A DNA stretch of 64,000 nt from assembly GCF_006352065.1 (NCBI RefSeq), contig NZ_CP040915.1, forward strand, positions 1,984,001-2,048,000. The letters are read 5' to 3'. The stretch is from Georgenia yuyongxinii (GTDB lineage: Bacteria; Actinomycetota; Actinomycetes; Actinomycetales; Actinomycetaceae). The position numbers and the translations under genes are program-made. Shown one piece after another: positions 38,217 to 46,590 of the stretch; position 1 is the first letter of the stretch, and each line of letters starts with the position of its first letter. The notes under the pieces are model-generated. The model did no database searches, was not told the origin of the DNA, and saw only the letters and a program-made list of their open reading frames with translations.

Positions 38217-38837
38217 TCAGCCGTGGAACGCCTGCATGGCCGCCGCGACCTCGGCGTAGCGGGCCGGGTCGAGTGCCGCGCCCTCACGGCGCACCGCCGA
38301 CGGGTCCACCCACAGCAGCCGGTCCACCCGGACCTCGCTCTCGCGCCCGCGTGCGTCCCAGGCGCCGGACCCGACGTCGACCCAGTGCCGGCCGAACCGT
38401 GCCTCGTCGGCCTGGTCCCGGTCGTGGTCCTTCGACGTCATCTGCGCGACGACGAGGCCGGCGCCCTCCCGCGCGAGCACCAGCACGGGCCGGTCCTTGC
38501 CCTGCTGGGGGTCGTCCTCGTACGGCACCCACGTCCACACCACCTCACCCGGGTCGGGCTGGTCGTCGTGCTGTGGGCTGTAGCTGAGTGCCGGCAGTCC
38601 CAGGCGGGCGACGTCATACTCGGTCGTCTCCAGCGAGGCGGCCTGGACCTGCTGCTCGCCCGAGCTGGCTCGCGGCGCGACGGCGCCGCGCGCACCGGCG
38701 TCGGGACGGGACCGGCGTGGGATCGGCCCACCGCGTTTCGCGCGGGTGCTCACTCGCGGCTGCTTGAGGTAGTCCCGGACCACGGACGCCGCGGCGACCC
38801 CGGCGATCCGCGCGGCCCGACGCCAGATGCTGCTCAT
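38217..38837 (-). CDS. PemK/MazF-like family protein with long N-terminal extension
   Basis: The C-terminal ~120 residues (from about PDPGEVVWTWVPYEDDPQQGKDRPVLVLA, read in part) match the PemK/MazF fold, which in bona fide toxins is a ribosome-independent mRNA endonuclease. VVAQMTSKDHD and RVDRLLWVDPSAV follow. The N-terminal ~85 residues form a helical, basic, Ser/Arg-rich extension absent from classical toxins. No antitoxin gene is adjacent, so a free toxin role is doubtful. The ATG at 38837 lies 7 nt after TACTCT (complement of 38845-38850), a leaderless pattern. Confidence 0.75.
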   Translation of the reverse strand: MSSIWRRAARIAGVAAASVVRDYLKQPRVSTRAKRGGPIPRRSRPDAGARGAVAPRASSGEQQVQAASLETTEYDVARLGLPALSYSPQHDDQPDPGEVVWTWVPYEDDPQQGKDRPVLVLAREGAGLVVAQMTSKDHDRDQADEARFGRHWVDVGSGAWDARGRESEVRVDRLLWVDPSAVRREGAALDPARYAEVAAAMQAFHG

Positions 38838-38862
38838 GCTCTGCAGAGTAGGGCCAGGCACG

Positions 38863-39429
38863 TCAGCGGGAGAGCAGCACTGCCGCGGTCGCGATCCACC
38901 CGATGGTGGACAGCGGCACCGCGGCCAAGGTGCCCAGCAGCGCGACGACGGTCACCCGCAGGTCGTCAGCGAGGTACGGAGCACGCACGGGCCCGCCGGC
39001 CGCGAGGAGTGCCGCCCGCTGCGCGGCCTCCACCCGGGGCAGGAACCGCGCCGTGCGCATCGCCCCCTCCGCCACGGCGGCGTTGAGCGTGTCGACCTCC
39101 TCGCGGAGGCGGTCGGTGGGTTCGGAGGTGACGACCACCACCCCCACACCCGTCTGGTCGACCGTCCGGTGCACATGCAGGTCCTGAGTGCGGGCCTGCA
39201 GCCGTTCGCGGCGCACCGCGAGGACAAGGACCGGGACGGCCAGGACGACGGCGAGACCAAGCGGCACCCACGCCGCCCAGCCCTCCCCGGTCAGCCCGGC
39301 CACCAGCCCGAGGGCCGCGAACAGCCCCACGCCGACCCCCGCGGCGGTCAGGAGCAGCGCACCGGGACGGCGGGCCAGGCGCACGAGCGTGGGCACCACC
39401 TGGTTGAGGAAGTCACCGGTCGCCGTCAT
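38863..39429 (-). CDS. Hypothetical membrane protein, about 188 aa
   Basis: I cannot assign a function. The protein has two adjacent transmembrane helices near the N-terminus ([20 protein letters not shown] and [20 protein letters not shown]), a central soluble region containing [26 protein letters not shown], and a C-terminal helix ([20 protein letters not shown]). I chose ATG 39429 because the upstream codons overlap lepA territory in the opposite direction and lack sense. It lies just upstream of the PemK/MazF-like gene on the same strand, 25 bp apart, and is divergent from lepA. Confidence 0.65.
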   Translation of the reverse strand: MTATGDFLNQVVPTLVRLARRPGALLLTAAGVGVGLFAALGLVAGLTGEGWAAWVPLGLAVVLAVPVLVLAVRRERLQARTQDLHVHRTVDQTGVGVVVVTSEPTDRLREEVDTLNAAVAEGAMRTARFLPRVEAAQRAALLAAGGPVRAPYLADDLRVTVVALLGTLAAVPLSTIGWIATAAVLLSR

Positions 39430-39628
39430 GCCACCAGACTCGCACGGGGATGGCGCGGCAGGGCAGCGCTCCTCGCCGCGGGCGAACAGACGCCCGGCCC
39501 GACACCCAAGACCCTGGGCGCGCGAACATCCGGTGAGGGACGCCGTCGCCCTGCTGCCACGCGGCATGGGACGATGGGCACGAGTTTTGTCCGACCGCGC
39601 GTTCCCGCGTTCCCCCGTAGAGGTAGTT

Positions 39629-41488
39629 GTGTCACCCATCCCCAGCCCGGCCCTGGCCGCGCAGATCCGCCCGGCGGCGACCCCGCCGGAGCTGCTGCGC
39701 AACTTCTGCATCATCGCCCACATCGACCACGGCAAGTCGACCCTGGCCGACCGCATGCTGCAGCTGACGGGGGTCGTCGAGTCCCGCGACATGCGCGCGC
39801 AGTATCTCGACCGCATGGACATCGAGCGCGAGCGCGGCATCACCATCAAGTCACAGGCCGTCCGCATGCCGTGGCAGGTGGGGGAGCAGGCCTACGCCCT
39901 GAACATGATCGACACCCCCGGGCACGTCGACTTCTCCTACGAGGTCAACCGGTCGCTGGCCGCCTGCGAGGGGGCGGTCCTGCTCGTCGACGCCGCACAG
40001 GGCATCGAGGCGCAGACGCTGGCCAACCTCTACATGGCCATGGAGAACGACCTGACGATCATCCCGGTGCTGAACAAGATCGACCTGCCGGCCGCCCAGC
40101 CCGAGAAGTACGCCGAGGAGCTCGCCAACCTCATCGGCGGCGACCCCGCCGACTGCATGAGGGTCTCGGGCAAGACCGGCGTGGGCGTCACCGAGCTCAT
40201 CGACCGGATCGTGCGCGACATCCCGGCGCCTGTCGGGAACGCGGACGCCCCCTCCCGGGCGATGATCTTCGACTCGGTGTACGACACCTATCGCGGCGTG
40301 GTCACCTACGTGCGGGTGATCGACGGCCAGCTCAGCCCGCGCGAGCGCATCCAGATGATGTCTACCCGCGCCACGCACGAGCTGCTCGAGATCGGCGTCA
40401 TCTCGCCGGACCCGGTCCCCTCGGACGGGCTGGGCGTGGGCGAGGTCGGGTACCTCATCACCGGCGTGAAGGACGTGCGCCAGTCCAAGGTCGGGGACAC
40501 CGTCACGAACCTGTCGAAGCCTGCCGCGGAGGCCCTCGGCGGGTACCGCGAGCCGAAGCCGATGGTGTTCTCGGGCCTGTACCCCATCGACGGCTCGGAC
40601 TACCCGTTGCTGCGCGACGCCCTGGACAAGCTCAAGCTCAACGACGCCGCCCTGGTGTACGAGCCGGAGACGTCCGTCGCCCTCGGGTTCGGCTACCGCT
40701 GCGGCTTCCTCGGGCTGCTCCACCTGGAGATCGTCCGCGAGCGGCTCGAGCGGGAGTTCAACCTCGACCTGATCTCGACGGCTCCGAACGTGTTCTACGA
40801 CGTCACGACCGAGGACGGCACCGAGGTCCACGTCACCAATCCCAGCGAGTTCCCCGAGGGCAAGATCTCGAGCATCCGCGAGCCCGTCGTCCGCGCCACG
40901 ATCCTCTCGCCGAGCGAGTTCATCGGCGCGATCATGGAGCTGAGCCAGGGCCGCCGCGGCATCCTGCGCGGCATGGACTACCTCTCCGAGGACCGGGTGG
41001 AGATCCGCTACACCCTGCCGCTCGCCGAGATCGTCGGGGATTACTTCGACCAGCTCAAGTCGAAGACGCGCGGGTACGCCTCGCTCGACTACGACGCCGA
41101 GGGCGACCAGGAGGCCGACCTCGTCAAGGTCGACATCCTGCTCAACCACGAGACCGTGGACGCGTTCTCGGCGATCGTGCACAAGGACAAGGCGTACACC
41201 TACGGGCTGACCATGGCCGGCAAGCTCCGCGAGCTCATCCCGCGCCAGCAGTTCGAGGTGCCCATCCAGGCGGCCATCGGCTCACGCGTGATCGCCCGCG
41301 AGACGATCCGGGCGCTGCGCAAGGACATGCTCGCCAAGTGCTACGGCGGTGACATCAGCCGGAAGCGCAAGCTGCTGGAGAAGCAGAAGGAGGGCAAGAA
41401 GCGCATGAAGAACATCGGCCGGGTCGAGGTGCCGCAGGAGGCCTTCATCGCCGCGCTCACCTCCGACGCCCCCACCGGTAAGAAGTGA
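39629..41488 (+). CDS. lepA: Elongation factor 4 (LepA)
   Basis: LepA is a ribosome-associated GTPase that acts in translation and 30S maturation. The 619-residue protein has the G1 loop [16 protein letters not shown]2/G3 [13 protein letters not shown] and [17 protein letters not shown]4 [11 protein letters not shown]-like domains II, III and V, and the unique C-terminal domain [32 protein letters not shown] (quoted in part). The GTG start at 39629 follows AGAGGT with short spacing. Its stop codon overlaps the GTG of the truncated MOSC gene. Confidence 0.96.
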   Translation: MSPIPSPALAAQIRPAATPPELLRNFCIIAHIDHGKSTLADRMLQLTGVVESRDMRAQYLDRMDIERERGITIKSQAVRMPWQVGEQAYALNMIDTPGHVDFSYEVNRSLAACEGAVLLVDAAQGIEAQTLANLYMAMENDLTIIPVLNKIDLPAAQPEKYAEELANLIGGDPADCMRVSGKTGVGVTELIDRIVRDIPAPVGNADAPSRAMIFDSVYDTYRGVVTYVRVIDGQLSPRERIQMMSTRATHELLEIGVISPDPVPSDGLGVGEVGYLITGVKDVRQSKVGDTVTNLSKPAAEALGGYREPKPMVFSGLYPIDGSDYPLLRDALDKLKLNDAALVYEPETSVALGFGYRCGFLGLLHLEIVRERLEREFNLDLISTAPNVFYDVTTEDGTEVHVTNPSEFPEGKISSIREPVVRATILSPSEFIGAIMELSQGRRGILRGMDYLSEDRVEIRYTLPLAEIVGDYFDQLKSKTRGYASLDYDAEGDQEADLVKVDILLNHETVDAFSAIVHKDKAYTYGLTMAGKLRELIPRQQFEVPIQAAIGSRVIARETIRALRKDMLAKCYGGDISRKRKLLEKQKEGKKRMKNIGRVEVPQEAFIAALTSDAPTGKK

Positions 41489-42141
41489 CGACGGCGGCCA
41501 CCTTGCCGCCCGCCCTTGTCACCCACGTGTGCCGCGTCGGCACGTTGCACGACGACGCCGGCACCGTCGGCGTCACCGCGATCGACAAGCGGCCGGTGGA
41601 CGGGGCCGTCCAGGTGGGCACCTACGGGCTCCGCGGGGACGTCCAGGCCGACCGCAAGCACCACGGCGGGCCCGAAAAGGCGCTCTACGCCGTCGACCAG
41701 GCCGAGGTGGACCACTGGGCCGCCGAGCTTGGGACGCCCGTGACACCGGGGCGCTTCGGGGAGAACCTGCGCCTCGCGGGCCTGGCCGTGGACGACGCCT
41801 GCCACGCTCGTGCTTCCGTGGTCGGTACCTCACCCGGCCCGGTCGGGGGGCGTGCCGTGCGTGTCGTGGTCCCCGCCGCCCGCCGCCGGGCCCACCCGCG
41901 GCTCGTCCACCTCTTCCAGGCCGGCGTGGCGCAGCCCGATCCGGACCGCACCCCCGAACACCTTGACGACCGCGCCGAGGATGAGCAGCCCGGCCACGAT
42001 CTGCACGGTGGCGCCGATTCGTGCCGGTTGGGAGACCGCGGCGATGTCGCCGTAGCCCACAGTCGCGAGCGTGGTGACCGTGAAGTACAGGGCATCCGTG
42101 CGGTTGAGCGGCTCTGTGAAGGCGGACTCGTCCTGGCCTGA
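41485..42141 (+). pseudogene. MOSC-domain (YiiM-like) gene truncated at its 3' end
   Basis: The first ~105 codons match the N-terminal part of YiiM-like MOSC proteins: VTAIDKRPVDGAVQVGTYGLRGDVQADRKHHGGPEKALYA (read in pieces) and GRFGENLRLAGLAVDDA. MOSC proteins bind a molybdopterin cofactor sulfur using a cysteine in the second half. That half is missing: after about 41805 the frame runs antisense through the ion-channel gene and encodes Arg/Asp-rich nonsense to a stop at 42141. The gene appears to have been cut by a deletion or rearrangement that brought the channel gene alongside. Its GTG overlaps the lepA stop. Confidence 0.65.
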
Positions 42142-42441
42142 CATGGTGGTGTAGAACGCGGCGAAGAGGACGACGAACAACGGGATCGACGTCGCGAGGG
42201 ACTCCACGGCGCGAAGCCGCGGGGACGGCGCCGTCTGCACCGCGCGGACCTGCCACGCGAGCAGCACCGCCAGGCCGGCCAGCGCCGCCACCAGCCCGGG
42301 AAGCGTGCCGCCGTGCGTGTCGTCCAGCGGCAGCGCGTAGTAGACGACCACCAGCGCGACGGCCGTCAGGGCCGGTCGCACCAGCGCCCACCCGCGCAGC
42401 CGACGGCTGCGCCCGGCGGGTATGTCATCCACGGTGGACAT
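41830..42441 (-). CDS. Two-pore-helix type potassium channel family protein
   Basis: The 203-residue membrane protein has about four hydrophobic segments: ALTAVALVVVYYALPL, LPGLVAALAGLAVLLAW, SIPLFVVLFAAFYTTM and a last helix IGATVQIVAGLLILGAVVKVF. Between the last two lies the selectivity filter TVTTLATVGYGDIAAVS of the ion-channel (Ion_trans_2) family. TVGYGD is the classic K+ filter. The last ~40 residues are a soluble Gly/Asp-rich tail. It ends beside the truncated MOSC gene, which it overlaps antisense, and lies 139 bp downstream of the DUF2182 gene on the same strand. Confidence 0.83.
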   Translation of the reverse strand: MSTVDDIPAGRSRRLRGWALVRPALTAVALVVVYYALPLDDTHGGTLPGLVAALAGLAVLLAWQVRAVQTAPSPRLRAVESLATSIPLFVVLFAAFYTTMSGQDESAFTEPLNRTDALYFTVTTLATVGYGDIAAVSQPARIGATVQIVAGLLILGAVVKVFGGAVRIGLRHAGLEEVDEPRVGPAAGGGDHDTHGTPPDRAG

Positions 42442-42580
42442 CGAGAGCCATCATCGTCCTCCATCCCGTGCACGGCACAGCGAGGCGTGCAGCGACGGGC
42501 ACGGGCGACGCGGTCGGCACTCGAGCCCGCCCGCTCCGGCCTTGCCGCGTCCGTCACGGTGGGGCCGGGCGCCGGAATGG

Positions 42581-43378
42581 TCACATCGCGGGTGTGCCTG
42601 GCATCGCCGACGGCATGGCGCCGCCCCACAGCGCCTGGGCCAGGTCCGGTCGTAGCGCCAGCAGCAGGGCCATGGCGAGGGCGCCCGCGGCGATGAGCCG
42701 TGAGGTGGCGACACCGTGCGTCCACAGCTTCTCCAGCGCGACAAGCCCGCTCAGCGCCGCCATGGCCACCAGGTTCATCAGGCCGACAGCCATCAGCGCC
42801 ACGAACAATGCCCAGCAGCAGCCGAGGCAGTACAGACCGTGGTGGACGCCCACGCGCACATCCCGGAGCGGGCCGGTCAGCTGTGCGTACCGGAGGAACT
42901 GACCCAGCGGAGAGCGGCAGCTCCGCAGGCACACCCGCTTGAGCGGGCTGACCTGGTACGCGGCGACGGCCACGAATGTCGCGACGGCCAGCAGCTGTGC
43001 GGTGCGCGGCTGGCCGGCGGCGAGTCGGCCCGCCCCACGGGCCAGCAGGTACGCGGGCACCCCCGCGCCCACCCACGCGAGGAGGTATCCGCCGAGAAAG
43101 CCGACGACGCGCCCGGGCCGGGACGTCCGGATGGTCCGCAGGTACAGCGCTGCTACCGGCGCGACGGCGGGCAGCATCATCGCGGCCATCATCAGCACCC
43201 ACACCCCGAGGAAGGCCACGAGCGACAGACCCATCGTCGCCGGCATGCCCGCCGCGCCCATGCCGCCGAGTGCGAGGGCGGCTGTCAGGGCCCACGCCAG
43301 GGCCGCAGCCCCGAGCAGGGCGGCGATGACGGCGTTGCGGCGGCCGAGCCACCCGGCGAAGGTCGCTCCGGAACCCAT
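42581..43378 (-). CDS. DUF2182 membrane protein
   Basis: The 265-residue protein has about seven transmembrane helices and the DUF2182 motifs VWVLMMAAMMLPAVAPVAALY, CLRSCRSPLGQFLRY and HHGLYCLGCCWALFVALMAVGLMNLV. The Met, His and Cys clusters suggest metal handling, which is how the domain is described (predicted metal-binding), but no function is proven. ATG 43378 follows GAGGAG by 9 nt, and this Shine-Dalgarno overlaps the stop codon of the DUF1326 gene, so the two are tightly coupled. An in-frame ATG upstream at 43456 lies inside the DUF1326 gene and is rejected. Confidence 0.82.
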   Translation of the reverse strand: MGSGATFAGWLGRRNAVIAALLGAAALAWALTAALALGGMGAAGMPATMGLSLVAFLGVWVLMMAAMMLPAVAPVAALYLRTIRTSRPGRVVGFLGGYLLAWVGAGVPAYLLARGAGRLAAGQPRTAQLLAVATFVAVAAYQVSPLKRVCLRSCRSPLGQFLRYAQLTGPLRDVRVGVHHGLYCLGCCWALFVALMAVGLMNLVAMAALSGLVALEKLWTHGVATSRLIAAGALAMALLLALRPDLAQALWGGAMPSAMPGTPAM

Positions 43379-43391
43379 CTGGCCGTACTCC

Positions 43392-43991
43392 TCAGGCGGC
43401 CCAGGCAAACGGCGCGGAATGGCCGTTGGACCCCAGACTGTCCATGCGGACGCCAAAGGCGTCGACGTGCGAACGGGTGGACCGGGCCATCGTGAGCACA
43501 GGCGCCGGGAACGTCATCCCCGTCAGCTTTGCCACCTCGTCACTGTTGGGCAGCACCCAGTCCTCAATCACCATGTCGATCACGTCGCCCACTCGCAGGC
43601 GGTGGGTGCGCCCGTCGTCGGCGTAGGTGATGGGTACCCGCTCCGCGCCGAGCATCTCACCGACGAGTCCCGCCAGGGTCGCCCAGATGCCGCCCCGCTG
43701 ACCCGAGAAGACGGCGCCGAGGTGCTCGAACTGCTCGTCCGTCGCGTGGTCGTCGACGAACAGCCCCACCTTCCAGCCACCCTCGCTCATCAGTCGGGGG
43801 GCGTCGGCGACGAGGACGGCCGTGCGGCCCGCCACGTCGACGCCGTCGATGCTCCCGGTGTCGATGTGGAACGCCAGGATCACCGTGCACCGCTCCTGGT
43901 CCGCCGGAAGTGTCAGCCCGGACGTCGTACACGGACAGACCATCCCGCAGGGGCAGTGCTCGAAGTAGGTGCCCGAGAGCTGCCAGGTCAT
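43392..43991 (-). CDS. DUF1326 domain protein
   Basis: The 199-residue cytosolic protein begins MTWQLSGTYFEHCPCGMVCPC, the defining cysteine cluster of DUF1326 (CxC and CxC pairs at about residues 13-21), which looks like a metal or cluster site. It continues with FHIDTGSIDGVDVAGRTAVLVAD, FSGQRGGIWATLAGLVGEMLG and the C-terminal STRSHVDAFGVRMDSLGSNGHSAPF. Function is unknown. GGAGG lies about 9 nt before the ATG. It overlaps in control with the DUF2182 gene 13 bp downstream, and these two domains are often encoded together, so they likely act on the same metal-related task. Confidence 0.82.
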   Translation of the reverse strand: MTWQLSGTYFEHCPCGMVCPCTTSGLTLPADQERCTVILAFHIDTGSIDGVDVAGRTAVLVADAPRLMSEGGWKVGLFVDDHATDEQFEHLGAVFSGQRGGIWATLAGLVGEMLGAERVPITYADDGRTHRLRVGDVIDMVIEDWVLPNSDEVAKLTGMTFPAPVLTMARSTRSHVDAFGVRMDSLGSNGHSAPFAWAA

Positions 43992-44121
43992 GACGGTCTC
44001 CCTCCGGGCCAGGAAGCACATGGGAGCACAAGGTGGTGGCCGGCCAGGTCCGCGCCGGCGCGGTGTGCACCTGGTCCATCACGCGTAGCGGACCTATTGT
44101 CCGACTCGGTTCGGCCGGTGG

Positions 44122-44721
44122 TCAATGGTTCTGGGGCAGCACGGCGACCCGCATGACCCGCTGTGGCCCGAGCGACCCGCCGAGGTAGCGGCCGACATCG
44201 GTGAAGCCGCCGGCGGCGTAGGCGCGGATGCCCGCGGGGTTCGCCTCGTTGACCGTCAGGTACAGCCAGCGTGCCGCCGGCACCACCTGGCGCACCAGCC
44301 CTGGGAGCAGCCGGGCCGCGGTGCGCCCGTGACCGCGGTACTGGTGGCGAGCGTCGATGTAGAACGCCCGTAGCAGCGCCGCCTCCCGCGGCCGGTCGGT
44401 GAGAGCGTCGAGGTAGCCGACGGCGTCGACCACTCCGAAGCCAACAGCCTGTCCCGCGTGCTCGACGAGGAACGGCGTGCGGTACGGGTCGGCGTCGGCG
44501 GCCGGCAGGGTGACCTGGGCCCGCGAGGAGTACCTCTCCTGTTCCCGGAGCGGCCGCAGGGCAACGGCCGCCGCCCGCCGCGCCAGCGTCGCCGGGCCGG
44601 TCCCGGTCAGGACGTGCAGGGCGATGGTGCCGTCGGTGAAGACCGGTGGGGTCTGCGGGTCCGGGCCGTCCCGGCCGGTGTGACGGATCCCGGGCTGCTC
44701 GCCGTCCGCTCGCGTGCTCAT
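44122..44721 (-). CDS. GNAT-family N-acetyltransferase
   Basis: The 199-residue protein has the GNAT acetyl-CoA-binding core LLRAFYIDARHQYRGHGRTAARLLPGLV (about residues 112-139, read in part), with the R/Q-x-x-G-x-G/A pyrophosphate loop QYRGHG, and the C-terminal LYLTVNEANPAGIRAYAAGGFTDVGRYLGG. Its acceptor substrate is unknown. The ATG at 44721 is 8 nt after TATCCT (complement of 44730-44735), a near-leaderless arrangement. Only 20 bp separate it from the divergent hemW start. Confidence 0.82.
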   Translation of the reverse strand: MSTRADGEQPGIRHTGRDGPDPQTPPVFTDGTIALHVLTGTGPATLARRAAAVALRPLREQERYSSRAQVTLPAADADPYRTPFLVEHAGQAVGFGVVDAVGYLDALTDRPREAALLRAFYIDARHQYRGHGRTAARLLPGLVRQVVPAARWLYLTVNEANPAGIRAYAAGGFTDVGRYLGGSLGPQRVMRVAVLPQNH

Positions 44722-44741
44722 CGTGGGAGAGGATAGAGGCC

Positions 44742-46091
44742 ATGCCAGCCCTGCCCGATGGCGAGACGCCGCCCGACAGCGGCGCCCTGCCCACCTCCGC
44801 GGCGCTGGGTGCCGGCGCCCGCGACCTCGGCGTCTACCTGCACGTGCCGTTCTGCCGGGTGCGCTGCGGGTACTGCGACTTCAACACCTACACCAACGCC
44901 GAGCTGGGCGGTGGCGCGAACGCCGCCAGCTACGCCGACACCGCACTGCGCGAGCTCGAGCTGGCCGCGGGCGTGCTGGCCGACCCGGCCCTCACGGCAG
45001 CCGGGATGCCCACCCGCGTGGTCTCCACCGTCTTCGTCGGCGGTGGCACGCCCACGATGCTGCCGGCCACGGACCTCGTGCGCATGCTCGACGGCGTGCG
45101 GGCCACCTGGGGGCTGGCCCCCGACGCCGAGGTGACCACCGAGGCCAACCCCGACTCCGTCGACGCCGCCTCGCTCGCCACGTTGGCCGCGGGCGGCTTC
45201 ACGCGCGTCTCCTTCGGCATGCAGTCCGCCGTGCGGTCGGTGCTCGCCACGCTGGACCGCACGCACGATCCCGCCCGCCTGCCCGACGTCGTCGGCTGGG
45301 CGCGCGCGGTCGGCCTCGAGGTCTCGGTCGACCTCATCTACGGCACGCCCGGGGAGTCGCTCGCAGACTGGCGCACCAGCCTGGACGCCGCCGTCGCCCT
45401 CGAGCCGGACCACGTCTCGGCCTACGCGCTCGTGGTGGAGCCGGGAACCAAGATGGGCGCCCAGGTGCGGCGCGGCGAGCTCCCGCTGCCGGACGACGAC
45501 GACGCGGCCCGTAAGTACGAGCTCGCCGAGGAGGTCCTCACCGCCGCCGGCTACCGGTGGTACGAGGTGAGCAACTTCGCGCGGGCGGAGGGCGGTGAGC
45601 GCGCGGGGGCCGGCGAGCGGCCGCACACGGGTGCTGGCGCGACCGGCAGCGCGACTGGCGGCGCGCCCGCCGTCGGCCACGCCGCACCTCCCCACGCCAG
45701 CCGGCACAACCTCTCGTACTGGCGCGGGCAGGACTGGTGGGGCATCGGGCCCGGCGCGCACAGCCACGTCGGCGGGGTGCGGTGGTGGAACGTCAAGCAC
45801 CCGCGCACCTACGCGTTCCGGCTCGAGCAGGGCCTGAGCCCCGCCTCGGGCCGCGAGGTGCTCGGCGGCGCCACCCGCGAGCTCGAGCGCGTGATGCTCG
45901 GCGTCCGGCTGGCCGAGGGCCTGGAGCTCGCCCCCAGCACCGGGACGGTCCCGGAGCACCTGCGCGGCGCCGTCGCCGATCTCATCGGCCAGGGCCTGAT
46001 CGAGTTTGCCCCTGCCCGGGCCGGCCGAGTCGTGCTCACCCTTCGCGGCCGGCTGCTCGCCGACGCCGTCGTGCGCGCGCTGACACCCTGA
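44742..46091 (+). CDS. hemW: Radical SAM heme chaperone HemW
   Basis: HemW (formerly mistaken for oxygen-independent coproporphyrinogen oxidase) binds heme and a 4Fe-4S cluster. The 449-residue protein has LGVYLHVPFCRVRCGYCDFNTY with the CxxxCxxC cluster motif, VVSTVFVGGGTPTML, RVSFGMQSAVRSVL, VDLIYGTPGESLADW and NLSYWRGQDWWGIGPGAHSHV. It lacks the extra N-terminal Cys of CPDH enzymes. A Gly/Ala-rich insert of about 40 residues (nucleotides about 45580-45700) separates WYEVSNFAR from HNLSYWRG and is not typical. AGAGG just before ATG 44742 may be the Shine-Dalgarno sequence. Confidence 0.92.
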   Translation: MPALPDGETPPDSGALPTSAALGAGARDLGVYLHVPFCRVRCGYCDFNTYTNAELGGGANAASYADTALRELELAAGVLADPALTAAGMPTRVVSTVFVGGGTPTMLPATDLVRMLDGVRATWGLAPDAEVTTEANPDSVDAASLATLAAGGFTRVSFGMQSAVRSVLATLDRTHDPARLPDVVGWARAVGLEVSVDLIYGTPGESLADWRTSLDAAVALEPDHVSAYALVVEPGTKMGAQVRRGELPLPDDDDAARKYELAEEVLTAAGYRWYEVSNFARAEGGERAGAGERPHTGAGATGSATGGAPAVGHAAPPHASRHNLSYWRGQDWWGIGPGAHSHVGGVRWWNVKHPRTYAFRLEQGLSPASGREVLGGATRELERVMLGVRLAEGLELAPSTGTVPEHLRGAVADLIGQGLIEFAPARAGRVVLTLRGRLLADAVVRALTP

Positions 46092-46106
46092 GGGCGACCC
46101 GCCTCT

Positions 46107-46367
46107 TTGTCCGGCGGCCGGCGCACCACCCGGGTGCTGCTCACCCTGGTCGGCGCGCCTACGCCGTCGGCTCGGCCCTGCTCGCCGCCGCCCTGGTGCT
46201 CGTGGTGTTCCTGCCGTCCCAGCCGCCCGTGGGTTACGCCCTGTGGAAGCGGTCGCGGCTCCTATACGGAGATCGGGCTGATCGGCGCCTGGCTTCTGGT
46301 GGTGGCAGGGCGGCTGGGGGTGGCAGGGCGGCTGGGGGTGGCGGGCGACCGCCCGCCGGGCACATGA
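46107..46367 (+). pseudogene. Small two-helix membrane protein gene with two frameshifts
   Basis: Three consecutive pieces in alternating frames read as one membrane protein. RRTTRVLLTLVGA comes first (46119-46160). Then one frame over comes YAVGSALLAAALVLVVF followed by LPSQPPVGYALWKRSRLLY, and back in the first frame EIGLIGAWLLVVAGRLGVAG, to a stop at 46365-46367. A one-base loss near 46160 and a compensating change near 46265 would explain it. The 3' part contains an 18-bp direct duplication (46301-46336, RLGVAG twice). The family is not recognised; the pattern of hydrophobic segments is the evidence. It could be sequencing error. Confidence 0.4.
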
Positions 46368-46590
46368 TCCATCGAGCAGCCCTCGAGCAGCCCTCGATGA
46401 TGAGGGACCGCCCGAGGCTCGCCCAGGTGCCTGGCAAGGTGCGGGCCGCCTCGCTCCGGCGGCGCTCCGTCATCGACCGACTACCGTCGGGCCGAGCGAC
46501 GGTGGCGCACCACCCTCGGTCGGCCCGACGACCCTCGGTCGATGACAGAAGAGCAGCGGGAAGAAGGGTGTGCGCGCGCCCGGCGGCCGC
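46368..46590. terminator. Intergenic region with a large 27-nt inverted repeat (probable bidirectional terminator)
   Basis: Between the frameshifted gene and the DUF3097 stop there is no gene. Left arm 46469-46495 and right arm 46520-46546 share GTCATCGACCGA and GTCGGGCCGA as perfect complements, separated by five unpaired bases, and an inner GGTGG/CCACC stem (46501-46505 / 46510-46514) closes the loop. The whole spans 78 nt. The structure ends 44 bp before the minus-strand DUF3097 stop codon, so it could end transcription from both sides. Upstream, CATCGAGCAGCCCTCGAG (from 46368) contains a short direct repeat. Confidence 0.6.

Noticed and set aside
38217-39429. PemK/MazF gene and the upstream membrane-protein gene as a toxin-antitoxin pair
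   Set aside because: The upstream product is a multi-helix membrane protein of 188 residues, unlike any antitoxin type, and the toxin-like gene has its own promoter pattern.
41806-42141. C-terminal half of a real 218-residue MOSC protein
   Set aside because: The frame after 41805 is antisense to a channel gene with a TVGYGD filter and four helices, and its translation lacks MOSC features.
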